64,000 nt of DNA, taken from contig CBDCGV010000017.1 of assembly GCA_965216955.1 (NCBI GenBank), positions 124,001 to 188,000 of the forward strand, written 5' to 3'. Source of the stretch: CBDCGV01 sp965216955. GTDB taxonomy: Bacteria > Bacteroidota > Bacteroidia > Chitinophagales > JADIYW01. The position numbers and the translations under genes are program-made. Within the stretch, counting starts at the first letter, position 1; each line of letters opens with the position of its first letter. The notes beneath the pieces were generated by a model. The model saw only the letters and a list, made by a program, of their open reading frames with translations. It did no database searches and had not been told where the DNA came from. Below are positions 36,463 to 51,400 of the stretch, piece after piece.

Positions 36463-39400
36463 TTAACGTTGTAACGTTATAAAACTTGATAACGCTTGTC
36501 GCTGTAACCCTTCATTCCACCTTAGTATGTAATAATACACTCCATCCGGAAGTGGACGCTCCATATAGGTGCCATCCCAGCCTGTCAATGGATCATTTAC
36601 ATTCTCATAATCACTACATCTGTACACCTCATTACCCCATCTGTTAAAGATGATCAACTCTACATTCTCTCTACCTTCTACACAAGGAATATAGAATGTC
36701 TCATTAAAGCCATCTGCATTTGGTGTGATCACCTGCGTGATCTCACATGCACCTATTGTAATAAACACCCATGCCGTATCTACATCATTCGGACCACACA
36801 ACGACGTATCAGCTGATTCATCGCAGATCACATATTGGAAGCTATCCACACCCTCAAAGTCGGTTGCTGGTGTGTAAGTAATCGTTCCATCAGGATTTAT
36901 TACTGCTGTTCCACCATTTACAGTTGTTGTCGTTGGTAATAAATCACCACTTGTTGGATCCAGCACACCGATCACGATGATCGTATCTCCACTGATATCA
37001 TTCGTAGGGACAGGAATCGTTACAGGAGTATTGAAGGTGGTCACTACTTCATCATTTACCGCTTCAGGTCTATCTTCTTCAGGTAATACAACAATTATGG
37101 TCGTATCACAAAGACCCAAAGAAGCATCACAATGAATCACACACAACTGCAGCGTATCTGTTCGATCCGTTGGTGCAACCACCACGCCATTATCACAACC
37201 CAATCCATCATTAAACACTAGTGTATCTGCTGTGCCCTGATCACAAATAACAGTACTCGTAATCGATCCAGGAAGATCTATTACATCATCCAAGCACAAT
37301 ACCGTATCTGGTGTAATAATTGTATCTGTCACCGGCTTAATCGCTATGATGATTGTGGTATCACACAAGCCATCTACACAGTGTACTACACACGATGTAT
37401 TAACTCCTCTAAAATCAGCTGGATCATCAATCATTAAGGTGATGCAAGCATCATCACTATCTACCATTAAAGTAACTATCGTATCATCCTCACAAACTAC
37501 GGCACTATCAAATGGTGCGGTAAGTTCTACTATCGTAGCATCCAAGCACGTATCAATTAACGGATTATTTCCTACCGGTATATAGATCGTATCGATTTCT
37601 ACTGCAGGACGCAAGATAATGATCGTCGTATCACATTCTGTATCATTACAGTGTACTACACACAGTGTATTATTCGATGTTAGTGGGGCACTATTGATCG
37701 AGATTGATACACATTCGGTGGTATCTGCTGTTGCTGTTGAGTTAATACCCTGACCGCATACTGTACTGCTCGTTAATGGACCAGCGATGTCTAAGCCACT
37801 AGTCACACATACTTCTATCACCGTATCTGTTGGAAGTACATCACGATAGATTGTATCGACTGTAATCACTTCTTCTGGAATCAAGACTATAATCGTTGTA
37901 TCACAGTCTGTATCATTACAATGTACTACACACAGTGTATTATTCGATGTCAGTGGGGCACTATTGATCGAGATTGATACACATTCGGTGGTATCTGCAG
38001 TCGCTGTTGAATTAGCACCCTGACCGCAGACCGTACCGCTTGTAAGCGGTCCATCAATATCTAATTCACTACTTACACATACCTCTATCACCGTATCTGT
38101 TGGAAGTACATCTCGATAGATCGTATCTACCGTAATTGGATTTACAGGCACTAATACAACAATGGTTGTATCACAGTCCGTATCGTTGCAGTGTACTACA
38201 CATAATGTATTATTCGATGTCAGTGGTGCACTGTTGATCGAGATAGCTACACACTCTGTGGTATCTGCAGTTGCTGTTGAGTTAGCACCCTGACCACATA
38301 CTGTTCCACTTGTAAGTGGGCCAGCGATGTCTAAGCCACTGGTCACACATACTTCTATCATAGTATCTGTAGGAAGTACATCTCGATAAATCGTATCTAC
38401 CGTAATCGGATCTTCAGGGATCAAGATAATGATCGTTGTATCACAGTCCGTATCGTTACAGTGCACTACACACAGTGTATTATTCGATGTTAGTGGGGCA
38501 CTATTGATCGAGATTGATACACATTCGGTGGTATCTGCAGTCGCTGTTGAATTAGCACCCTGACCACAGACCGTACCACTTGTAAGTGGACCATCGATAT
38601 CTAATTCACTACTTACACATACCTCTATCACCGTATCTGTTGGAAGTACATCACGATAGATCGTATCGACCGTAATCACCTCTTCTGGAATCAAGACTAT
38701 AATTGTTGTCTCACAACTTGCACCACTACAATGTTCTACACATAAAGTGTCATTCTCTGTCAATGGAACATTATTAATGACCAGCTCTATACATTCCGTG
38801 TTATCGGCTGTTACAGTCGCATTACTACCCTGACCACATACAGTACCGCTTGTAATTGGACTAGTAAAGTCAAAGGTTGTACCTAAACACAATCCTAACG
38901 TATCTGCTGTTGGAGCTACGATTATCGGAATAGTATCTATTTCTGCACACTCTACACATACATAAACACTATCCATACACTCAGGACTGTCTTTGTCTAC
39001 CAATGTAATCCAGTGACAACCTGATGATAAGTTCTCTATTAACGTACCCTCACTTTGCAACCTCAATTCAAACAATTCTAATGCTATTCCTGTTGCTGGA
39101 ACGAAAATCTCCATTACTCCATAATCATTCGCATTTCTTCCACCCTCTATCGAATTACCATTGACAAGCGTCCAATTACCCGCAGGATCCATCGTCTGCA
39201 TATATGTGGTTAATTCTGTTAAGGTGCTGTAATTGAAATTCGGATCGGCTACATCTACACCGTTGATCATCCAACGAACCACAAAGAAATCATCTCCTAT
39301 ATAATCGCCATCTGCTATCGCATCTCTGAACTCATATCTAACTGATGTATCTATGTCACAAATAAATGGTAGATCTAGTTGTATCTCCCCATCTATATAC

Positions 39401-42400
39401 AAATCATACCCAACAAATTCTCCGAATGGCATTGACAAACAATAATCACCTGTTTCTGTTACCGGATCACACGTCACTGTTGCACTATCAGGAAGATCTA
39501 AACAGTCAATACATAAAGTACTATCAACTGTTATTGTCATAGTATCACTGTCTAAACAGCCAGCACTATTAATCACTCCAACAATATAAGTTGTTGTTAC
39601 TAATGGGCTTTCAGTTATGCTTGATACTAAATCTCCCGTACTCCATAGATATCCAATTGCTGTAGTACTATTTGCATTTAATGTTACTTCTGAACCAGGA
39701 CAAATAGTAGTGTCTCCAGGAACGATTGTTACATCTACTTGATCTCTTAATGTAGTTATTGTTGTTACTATACTATCACAACCATTGGCTGCACCTCCCA
39801 CTATTGTATCTACTTCTGTACCTACTTCTGCAGGATCACAAGTCGTTGCATTTACCGTTGACGTTGCTGTTGGTAGCAAGGTAGTCACCGTTGTTACTAT
39901 ACTATCACAACCATTTGATGCGCCGCCTATTAATGTATCTATTACTGTGCCTTCCTCTGATGGATCACAAGTCGTTGCATTTACTGTTGACGTTGCCGTT
40001 GGTAGCAAGGTAGTCATCGTTGTTACTATACTATCGCAACCATTTGATGCACCACCCACTAACGTATCTATTACTGTGCCCACTTCTGCAGGATCACAAG
40101 TCGTTGCATTTACTGTTGACGTTGCTGTTGGTAACAAGGTAGTCACCGTTGTTACTATACTATCACAACCATTTGATGCGCCGCCTACTAATGTATCTAT
40201 TACTGTGCCTTCCTCTGATGGATCACAAGTCGTTGCATTTACTGTTGACGTTGCTGTTGGTAGCAAGGTAGTCACCGTTGTTACTATACTATCGCAACCA
40301 TTTGATGCACCACCCACTAACGTATCTATTACTGTGCCTTCCTCTGCAGGATCACAAGTCGTTGCATTTACTGTTGATATTGCTGTTGGTAGCAAGGTAG
40401 TCACCGTTGTTACTATACTATCGCAACCATTTGATGCGCCGCCCGCTAGCGTATCTATTACTGTACCCGCTTCTGATGGATCACAAGTCGTTAGATTCAC
40501 TGTTGACGTTGCTGTTGGTAGCAAGGTAGTCACCGTTGTTACTATACTATCGCAACCATTTGATGCACCACCCACTAGCGTATCTATTACCGTACCAGCC
40601 TCTGATGGATCACAAGTTGTTGCATTTACTGTTGACGTTGCTGTTGGTAGCAAGGTAGTCACCGTTGTTACTATACTATCACAACCATTTGATGCACCAC
40701 CCACTAACGTATCTATTACCGTACCAGCCTCTGCAGGATCACAAGTCGTTGCATTCACTGTTGACGTTGCTGTTGGCAGCAAGGTAGTCACCGTTGTTAC
40801 TATACTATCACAACCATTTGATGCACCACCCACTAGTGTATCTATTACCGTACCAGCCTCTGCAGGATCACAAGTCGTTGCATTTACTGTTGACGTTGCT
40901 GTTGGTAGCAAGGTAGTCACCGTTGTTACTATGCTATCACAACCATTTGATGCGCCACCCGCTAGCGTATCTATTACTGTACCCGCTTCTGATGGATCAC
41001 ATGTCGTTAGATTCACTGTTGACGTTGCTGTTGGTAGCAAGGTAGTCACCGTTGTTACTATACTATCGCAACCATTTGATGCGCCGCCCACTAGCGTATC
41101 TATTACCGTACCAGCCTCTGATGGATCACAAGTTGTTGCATTCACTGTTGATGTTGCTGTTGGTAGCAAGGTAGTCACCGTTGTTACTATACTATCACAA
41201 CCATTTGATGCACCACCCACTAACGTATCTATTACTGTGCCTTCCTCTGATGGATCACAAGTCGTTGCATTTACCGTTGACGTTGCTGTTGGTAGCAAGG
41301 TAGTCACCGTTGTTACTATACTATCACAACCATTTGATGCACCGCCTACTAACGTATCTATTATTGTACCCGCTTCTGATGGATCACATGTCGTTAGATT
41401 TACTGTTGACGTTGCTGTTGGTAGTAAAGCGGTTACCGTTGTTACTATACTGTCACAGCCATTTGCCGCACCACCCACTAGCGTATCTATTACTGTGCCT
41501 TCCTCTGATGGATCACATGTCGTTAGATTTACTGTTGACGTTGCTGTTGGTAGTAAAGCGGTTACCGTTGTCACTATACTATCGCAACCATTTGCCGCAC
41601 CACCCGCTAGCGTATCTATTACTGTGCCTTCCTCTGATGGATCACAAGTCGTTAGATTTACTATTGACGTTGCTGTTGGCAGCAAGGTAGTCACCGTTGT
41701 TACTATACTATCGCAACCGTTTGATGCGCCGCCTACTAATGTATCTATTACTGTGCCTTCTTCTGATGGATCACACGTCGTTAGATTTACTGTTGACGTT
41801 GACGTTGGTAGCAAGGTAGTCACTGTTGTTACTATGCTATCACAGCCATTTGCCGCACCACCCACTAGTGTATCTATTACTGTGCCCGCTTCACTTGCTA
41901 TACAAGTCGTTAGATTCACTGTCGACGTTGCTGTTGGTAGTAAGGCAGTCACCGTTGTTACTATACTATCACAACCATTTGATGCGCCGCCCACTAATGT
42001 ATCTATTACTGTGCCTTCTTCTGATGGATCACAAGTTGTCGCATTTACTGTTGATGTTGCTGTTGGTAGTAACGTGGTTATCGTTGTCACTATACTATCG
42101 CAACCATTTGCCGCTCCACCTACTAAGGTATCTATTACCGTACCTGCTTCTGATAGATCACAAGTCGTTAGATTTACTGTCGACGTTGCTGTTGGTAGTA
42201 AAGTAGTTATTGTTGTTACTATACTATCGCAACCATTTGCAGCGCCACCTACTAATGTATCTATTGTTAGCCCAGCTTCCGATGGATCACAAGTTGTCGC
42301 ATTTACCGTTGACGTTGCTGTTGGTAGTAAAGTAGTTATTGTTGTTACTATACTATCACAGCCATTTGCCGCGCCACCTACTAATGTATCTATCACTGTA

Positions 42401-45400
42401 CCTGCTTCATTTGCTATACAAGTCGTTGCATTTACTGTTGACGTTGCCGTTGGTAGTAAAGTGGTTATCGTTGTCACTATACTGTCACAGCCATTTGATG
42501 CACCACCTACTAACGTATCTATTGTTGTACCGACTTCTGATTGATCACAAGTTGTCGCATTTACCGTTGACGTTGCTGTTGGTAGTAAAGTGGTTATCGT
42601 TGTCACTATACTGTCACAGCCATTTGATGCGCCACCCACTAACGTATCTATTGAAGTGCCTTCTTCCAACGGATTGCAAGTTGTTGCATTTACTGTTGAT
42701 GTTGCTGTTGGCAATAGTGTCGTAATTGTTGTCACTATACTATCGCAGCCATTTGACGCGCCACCCACTAGTGTATCTATTACTGTACCTACTTCCAATG
42801 AATCACAGGTAGTTGCATTTACTGTTGACGTTGCTGTTGGTAATAATACTGTTATTGTGGTCACCACACTGTCGCAGCCATTTGTTTGAGCCAAAACTTC
42901 GACCGTACTGCCTGTATCAGCAGCATTACATGTTTCAACAATAACGGCTATGCTATCAATTTCATTCACCGTCAAGTTCAAGGTTACCACACTATCACAA
43001 CCATTCGATTGTGTAAGCGTCGTTATTGTTGTACCTGTAGTAGTAAACACACTACTACCAATTGTTACACTTTCTCCTTCGCAGATCGTGCTGTCTACTG
43101 CTATACTATCAATTTCATTCACCGTCAAGTTCAAGGTTACCACACTATCACAACCATTCGATTGTGTAAGCGTCGTTATTGTTGTGCCTGTAGTAGTAAA
43201 CACACTGCTACCAATTGTCACACTTTCTCCTTCGCAGATCGTGCTGTCTACTGCTATACTATCAATTTCATTCACCGTCAAGTTCAAGGTTACCACACTA
43301 TCACAACCATTCGATTGTGTAAGCGTCGTTATTGTTGTGCCTGTAGTAGTAAACACACTGCTACCAATTGTCACACTTTCCCCTTCGCAGATCGTGCTGT
43401 CTACTGCTATACTATCAATTTCATTCACCGTCAAGTTCAAGGTTACCACACTATCACAACCATTCGATTGTGTAAGCGTCGTTATTGTTGTACCTGTAGT
43501 AGTAAACACACTGCTACCAATTGTCACACTTTCCCCTTCGCAGATCGTGCTGTCTACTGCTATACTATCAATTTCATTCACCGTCAAGTTCAAGGTTACC
43601 ACACTATCACAACCATTCGATTGTGTAAGCGTCGTTATTGTTGTACCTGTAGTAGTAAACACACTGCTACCAATTGTCACACTTTCCCCTTCGCAGATCG
43701 TGCTATCCACAGAAGCATATATCGTGTCACAATATATTGTAGAGATAAATATTGTCGTATCGACATCTCCCTCTTGATCTATCGTCACCACACAGATCGT
43801 ATCCAAATACGCCCCGCCCAATAGATTACTACTATAAATCAAACAACCAGTATCTACCGCAAACCAATTGCCATAAATACTACTATTTGCTAGTGGGTCA
43901 CATAGCTGTGTCGTGGAAAAGCCATCCACATTATTCTCTAACATACTATCACAGACCGTTATTACACTATCGATTAACAAACTAAAGTAGACCGTATCGG
44001 CCGGTAGACGAGGATCGTAAAAACCAGCATCTATTGTCAAATCTGCTCCTCCTAATGGATCAAAATTAAATGCTACTGTCTGACCAGTCAACGTATCTAT
44101 ATCACTATCCAAACTATCTACTGTAGCATCCTGAAGCGTCGCCTTATAAGGCACTCCTGTTGGATCAGCATCAAACAATAAAGCATAATCGCCACTCAAC
44201 ACGTTTCCAAACAGATAAAACCCTGACATATCCGTCTGTGTACTGCGTAGTGTATCTCCTGTAACACCATCTAATAAGTAGACACGGATATCTTCTATTC
44301 CAGGCTCACCAGCTTCCTGAATACCATCACGATCTAAATCGTGCCATACATAATCCCCTAGTCGAGCCGTTGGAAGAATCGTTATTATAAATATTGTTGT
44401 ATCGCCATTACCAGAAACATCTTCTGTTGATACGCAGATTGTATCTACATAATCCCCAGAAAGGCTGCCACTATTATAAGTCAAGCACCCAGACTCATTC
44501 ACTAACCAGCTACCATAAGTACTACTCGTTGCTCCTGATCCACATAAACTTGTTGTTGTAAGACCACTTACCCCATTCTCCAACATGCTGTCACAAACAC
44601 TGATTACACTGTCTTCTAACATCACCACATAAATTGTATCCACAGGATCTGGAGCGATATACAAACCTGCATCGAGCGTTAAGTCATCGCCAGTCAGCGG
44701 ATCAAATGTGAACGGTGCAGTTTGTCCCGTCATGCTATTCACATCACTATCTAAACTATCCGCCGTAGCATCCTGTGGACTATACAAATAATCCTGGCCC
44801 GTACCGCTAGCATCAACAGCAACTATATAGTCCCCACCAATTACTTCCTCAAATAAATAGCCTCCAGTTCCGTCTGTCGTATCTATTGCTAATGTATCTC
44901 CTGTAGCAGAAGAGATCAAATAAACATAGACCCCTGAAATTCCAATCTCTGTAACTTCCTGCACCCCATCTGCATTCTCATCTTCCCATACATAATCGCC
45001 TATATCTGCTGTCGGCAGTATCGTAACTATAAAGATCGTCGTATCTATATTACCGATCACTCCAGTGGTCGTCACACATATCGTATCTACATAATCTCCA
45101 ATTAGCATATTGCTCGTATAAGTCAAACAGCCTACCTCGCTAACACTCCAACTACCGTATGTACTGCTCACCGTTCCGGCATCACACAATACCGTTGTCG
45201 TAGGGCCACTCACCCCATTCTCTAATACACTATCACATAACATATACATCTGGTTTACTCCTAAAGAAAGATACAACGTATCTACTTCCTCAGGGATAAA
45301 GAAGCCAGCATCAATAGTCAGGTCATCTCCATTGGCAGCATCAAAACTAAATGTATCTGTAGCTCCTGTACTATTCACATCACTATCTAAACTATCTAAA

Positions 45401-48400
45401 CCAACATCCTGTAAGGTCGACTCATAACCGAGCCCTCCAGCATTCGTGCTCACATCAAAGAGCACCACATAATCTCCCTTCGCTACATTACTAAACAGGT
45501 AGTAACCTGTACTATCCGTCGTCGTACTTCCGATGATCATGCCCGTACTAACATTTAATAGCGACACGCTCACCCCTTCTATACCCTGCTCACTACCATT
45601 CTGTATACCATTTCTATTAAAATCTTCCCAGGCGTAATCCCCGATATTTCCTCTAGGAGTAATACTCGATATAAACATCGTCGTATCTGTCTCTCCATTA
45701 TCATCCACCGTAATCACACAGATCGTATCTAAATAATCCCCTGAGATGGACCCTGAACTATAGGTCAAACAACCCTCATTGGTCGCAAACCACTCCGCAT
45801 AATCACTTGACCGGTCAAATGGATCACATAATTGCGTAGTAAATACATTGTCTACTGAGTTCTCTAACTCCAAATCACATACCGTAATTGTACTATCTGT
45901 AGGTAGTTCAAAGTATATCGTATCATGTGTTCTTGGTACGTTGACAATCACTATCGTCGTATCATACATCTGTAAACTGCTATCATAGCTCAACACACAA
46001 ACCGTATCGACGCCTTCACCAGGCTCATTGTCTGCTGTATATACCAAGCAATCATCCACCAATGTCCAAGCACCTTCAGGACTTGAACCCGATGTAGTTC
46101 CATCACAAAGGGTTGTTAAAGATCCTATGGCCGTAAAGCCATTCTCATGCGAACCGCATACCGTATCTGTTTCATACTGTGGTATCGTTACTATCACCGT
46201 ATCAGGTGCAGGGACTATCGTTGGAATAAAGTACGTCGTATCAAACGTCATATTCGCGCTATCGATCGTCACCACACAGATCGTATCTACAGCTCTACCT
46301 ACTGTGGTAGCACTATAGAAAGTTAAGCAACCAGCAGGTGCTGTAACAAAGGTACCCCATGGAGCACTTATTCCCATTGTACCTCCCGTACATAACCAAC
46401 TCGCACTTGCTGTTTCAACGCCGTTCTCAAATACCATATCACATACTGTAGCGCTATCTAAAACATTCAATTCAAAAGATATCGTATCTAGTATAGGCGT
46501 GATGTTAACAATTACTATTGTCGTATCGTACATCATTAGACTACTGTCATAGGTTAACACACAAATCGTATCGACGCCAGTACCAGGTAAATCATTACTG
46601 CTATACTCTAAACAGTCTACTGACAGCACAGACCAATCGCCATATATACTATTATCGGTAGTACCTCCCGCACATAATGTGGTAGAGACATCCCCTACGC
46701 CAAACCCTGCCTCTGTAGAGAAGCAGATCGTATCTATTGCATCCTGAAGAAGCGTTATTGTTATCGTATCTATTACAGGAGTGATTGTAGGAATAAAGTA
46801 AGTTGTATCATAAGTCATTTCTGTACTATCATAAGTCACCACACAGATCGTATCGACATATCTACCTACCGTCATTTCACTATAGTAAGTGATGCAACCT
46901 GCTGGATCTACGATGTAGCTACCCCATGGGGCCTTACTGCCCACTGTACCGCCTGAACATAACCAGCTGGCATCGGCCATTGATACCCCATTCTCAAAGA
47001 CATCATCACAGACCGTGATACTATCTTCCACTGGCAACTCATACCAGATCGTATCTACTACCGATGGAATGTTGATAATCACAATACTAGTGTCATACAT
47101 CATCAAGCTGCTATCATAGGTCAACACACAGATTGTATCCAATCCGTTACCAGGAAGATCATTCGTATTGTAAACGATGCAATCATCCAGCACCAACCAA
47201 TCACCATACCTGCTACTTCCTGTTGTACTGCCATCACAAAGCGTTGTTAAGAAATCACCGCCTCCAAAGCCAATTTCATGTTCTACACATACCGTATCAC
47301 TATCCTCTTGTGGGATCGTAACCGTTACCGTATCTATCAGTGGCGTTATCGTTGAGATAAAAATCGTCGTGTCTCGATTGCCCATGCTATCTGTGGTCAC
47401 CACACAAATCGTATCTAAACCATTACCCACTATACTATCATTGCTCGTATAAGTTAAACAAGCATCGTCTGTCGCCACCCAGCTACCATAAATACTTGAT
47501 GTCTCACTAGGATCACACAACTCCGTGCTCGCAAACGGTGCCACAGCATCATTCTCCAATGTGTCATCACAAGATGTCAATACTTCATCCAACGGCAATG
47601 TAAACCTAATCGTATCTGGACGTGGACAGTTCGGAGCCGTCACCGTAAATTCAGACGTCGTACTACAACTATTTGAATCTGCTATCAATATACTATAAGT
47701 GCCCACTCCTAAATCGGTAATACAGCCCTCGATATTCTCTGTGAATTCTGAAGGCACCGTGCCTGTGTTTGGCGTTAAACTTACCGTATAATTGGCCGTA
47801 CCTCCCGTCACCGTTATACAAGCGCCGCCATCCAGTAAATCACAATCTGAAGTCTGCTGCATCGCTATATCCACATCCAGCGTCGTAGGCTCGCCCACTG
47901 TTACCTGACCAAAACCAGTACAACCGGAAACATCTACTACCACTACCGTATATACATCTGCGGCCAAGCCGTTGAAACGCATCGGTACGCCATCGGTGAT
48001 ACTACCACTCGCTACACCTGAGATCGCAAAACCATTCAACATAGCACTGCCTGCTGTACCCGTTATCGTGATCACTCCATCTTCCATGCCCTGACAACTC
48101 GCATCTGCATCCAATACCGCACTCACCATAGGGCCATCGCTATTAGATAACACCACCGTAAGTGTGGTGTCACAGCCTTCATCTTCGATACTAACCATAT
48201 AAATACCCCCTGGTAAGTTGCTCGCAACAGCCCCCGCTATAAAGGCTCCATCAGGACCCGTCCAGCTGTAAGTCTCACTACCACTTAAACCACTCGTCGT
48301 TAGTACAATCTCCCCATCTGTATTTCCACATGTCGGAGCTGTAGTCGTTACACTCACCGTATAATCGATCCCTTCTTCTTCTACACACACATTCTCGATC

Positions 48401-51400
48401 GCCAAACAGCCATTCGCATCCTCTAAAATCAACGTATAACACGCAGGTGCTAAATCACCCACGGTTAAATTACCCGTAAGCGGAACATTGGAATTCTCCA
48501 CTAGTGGCGTACCAACACCGGAAATATATAAATCAAACGTATAAGGAGGCGTGCCTCCATTTACCAAATAACCCAACTCCCCATTGTCTAATCCACACTC
48601 ACTTGGCAACGAATTACCATTGTCTGTTAATATCAATCCTGGAGAGACGATAGACTCGATCTCATTCTCCCCTTGTACCGTACAATTGCCACTCGCATCA
48701 CTCACCACTACCGTATATTGGCCTGCAGCTAACTGAGCCAAACAATATTCCGTGCCCATCATCGTCGTCGTTCCTACTATCGTCCCGGAGGCTAAGTCCG
48801 TAACCGTATAAGTATATGGTGCCGTACCACCACTTACCGTAGCACACAACGTACCATTGCTCACCCCACAAGCTTCGTCTTCCACCACAATGCTCTCTAG
48901 TCCAAAATCATCACACTGAATACATACATCAGGACCGTCAATCGCAAAGCTACCTAAAGCATTACATCCATTATTATCTAAAACTATTAAATCATAACTG
49001 CCTTCATTTAATCCAAATATGCAGTCCTCTTGACCTTCCGTAAAACTCACTGGAACTATACCTGTGCCTCCGGCTAAACTCACCGTATAAGGAGCAGCAC
49101 CGCCGTTGATCGTTATACAACTCTCCCCATCAAACACATCACAAGCACTCTCCTCCTGTGGAGCGATATCCACATCTAAAGTCGGAGGCTCCTCTACCGT
49201 AAACACTCCATAGCCATCACAACCCAGCTCATCTTTTATTAAAACCTCATAAGTGCCAGCACTTAAGCCCGTCAACGTCTCAGGAACTCCATCACTCATA
49301 GATCCACTACCCTCGCCAAAGACCACATACCCCAACAAAGGAGCACTGCCCGCAGTTCCAGTAAGATCAACACTGCCCGTCTCGCCACCATTGCAACTAA
49401 CATCCGTAACCACACTACTCACCGTAGGGCCATCACTATTATCTACCACTACCGTAACTACGGTATCACAACCGCCGTCATCAATTACTATAGTATAAAT
49501 ACCTGCCAGTAAATTATTCGCCGTATTGCCCACAACCGTAAAGTCACCCAATGGACCACTCCAGCTGCTGGTAACGCCACCACTTGCTCCTACTATATTC
49601 ACCGTTATACTACCACTGCTCTGACCACAAGATGACGTCGTCGAAGAAGTCAATACGGTATAATCCACCCCTCGCTCTTCTATACATACCTCTTCAACCT
49701 CTTGACAGCCATTCGCATCTTCTAATATTAAAGTGTAACAGTCCGCACCTAAATCGCCAACCGTTAAATTGCCCGTAACCGGAACATTCGCATTCGTAAC
49801 TATTGCACTGCCATCTGAACTATATACACTATAGGTAAAGGGGGCTTCTCCGCCCGTTACCATATAGCCCAATCGGCCTGTCTCTAAACCACAGTCCGTA
49901 TCTGCGGTATTACCATTGTCTACCAAGTCAGGGGCACCGATCGTCTCAATCTCATTCTCTCCTGACACCATACAATCCCCTGTAGCATCGACCACTTCTA
50001 CCACATACTGACCGCTACCTAAATTCGAAATACAGTACTCCGTGCTAGGCATCGTAATACTTCCCACTACACTGCCACTCCCTAAATCTGTAACCGTATA
50101 ACTATAAGGCGCTGTACCGCCATTTACAGTAGCACATAAAACACCATCGCCCTCTCCACAGTGCTCATCTTCGACTACTATACTCTGCAAACCAAAACCA
50201 TTGCAATCTATACAACTATCAGGATTCGGACTATCGATAACAAAGCTCGCCATAGCACCACAGCCATTAACATCCGTAACAGAGATATCGTAATCCCCTC
50301 CAGTTAATCCAATCAGACAATTCTCAAAGCCTTCCGTAAATAGTGGTGGAACGATACCACTGCCACTAACGATATTCACCACATAAGGACCTACCCCACC
50401 ATTGATCGTAAGACAGCTCAAGCCATCACTCGCATCACAGTCCGTCTCAGAGGTCGGAGAAACATCAATATCTATCGTCGTTGGCTCTTCTACTGTTACC
50501 GTCGTATAACCCTCGCAGCCACGCTCATCAATCACCAAAACATCATAGTCGCCTCCTGCTAAACTGTCTATCAACACGGGAACTCCAGCACTAATAGGGC
50601 CACTGCCCACCCCAAAGACAACATAACCGATCACCGGCGTATTGCCATTGCCAGCCGTAAGCGTAATGCTGCCCGTCTCTGATCCATTGCAGCTCGTAGC
50701 CACACTCACACCGCTCACCGTAGGACCATCACTGCTCGGTAATGAAACCGTCAACATCGTATCACAGCCCTCATCATCTATCAATATCGTATACAACCCT
50801 GAAGATAAATTCGTAGCAAGTGTCGTCGCAGAAAAAACGCCACTTGGACCGCTCCATTCATACGTCTCATTGCCACTCGTGCCTACCACATTTAAAATAA
50901 TACTGCCATCATTGTTACCACAACTTGGCGGTAATGGAGAAGCCGTAACCAAATAATCAACACCGCCTTCCTCGATACACACTTCCTCAATCTCCTCACA
51001 GCCATTCCCATCACTCAGCACTAACGTATAACAGCCTGACGATAAACCGCCAGCAGCTAAACTACCACTCAGAGGGACTAAACCATTCGTAATGATCGCA
51101 TTACCTTCTGCATCATATAAATTATAACTATAAGGCGCCGTGCCCCCACTCACTATATATCCAAAAGATCCATTGCTCGCTCCGCAGTCACTTGACGTTA
51201 CTGTTCCTGTAGAGATTAAGTTCGGAGCCCCGATAGCCTCTATCTCATTCTCCCCCATCACTATACACTCCCCAGTAGCATCGACCACCTCTACCACATA
51301 CTGTCCACTTGGTAAGTCTTCAATACAATACTCCGTACCACTCATCGTTATACTGCCCACTACACTACCACTGCCTAAATCTGTAACCGTATAACTATAT

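Noticed and set aside
39785..42544. A 919-codon open frame on the plus strand with highly repetitive sequence
   Set aside because: It is antisense to the 129-bp repeat array; the unit is a multiple of three without stops on the other strand, so openness is copied 24 times. It has no export signal or independent context.
37610..43735. Regular short repeats that might suggest a CRISPR array
   Set aside because: Repeats are contiguous, code for protein in one frame and have no unique spacers or cas genes.
42886..43824. Two long plus-strand open frames (312 and 275 codons) over the 153-bp repeats
   Set aside because: Antisense shadows of near-identical repeats, for the same reason.
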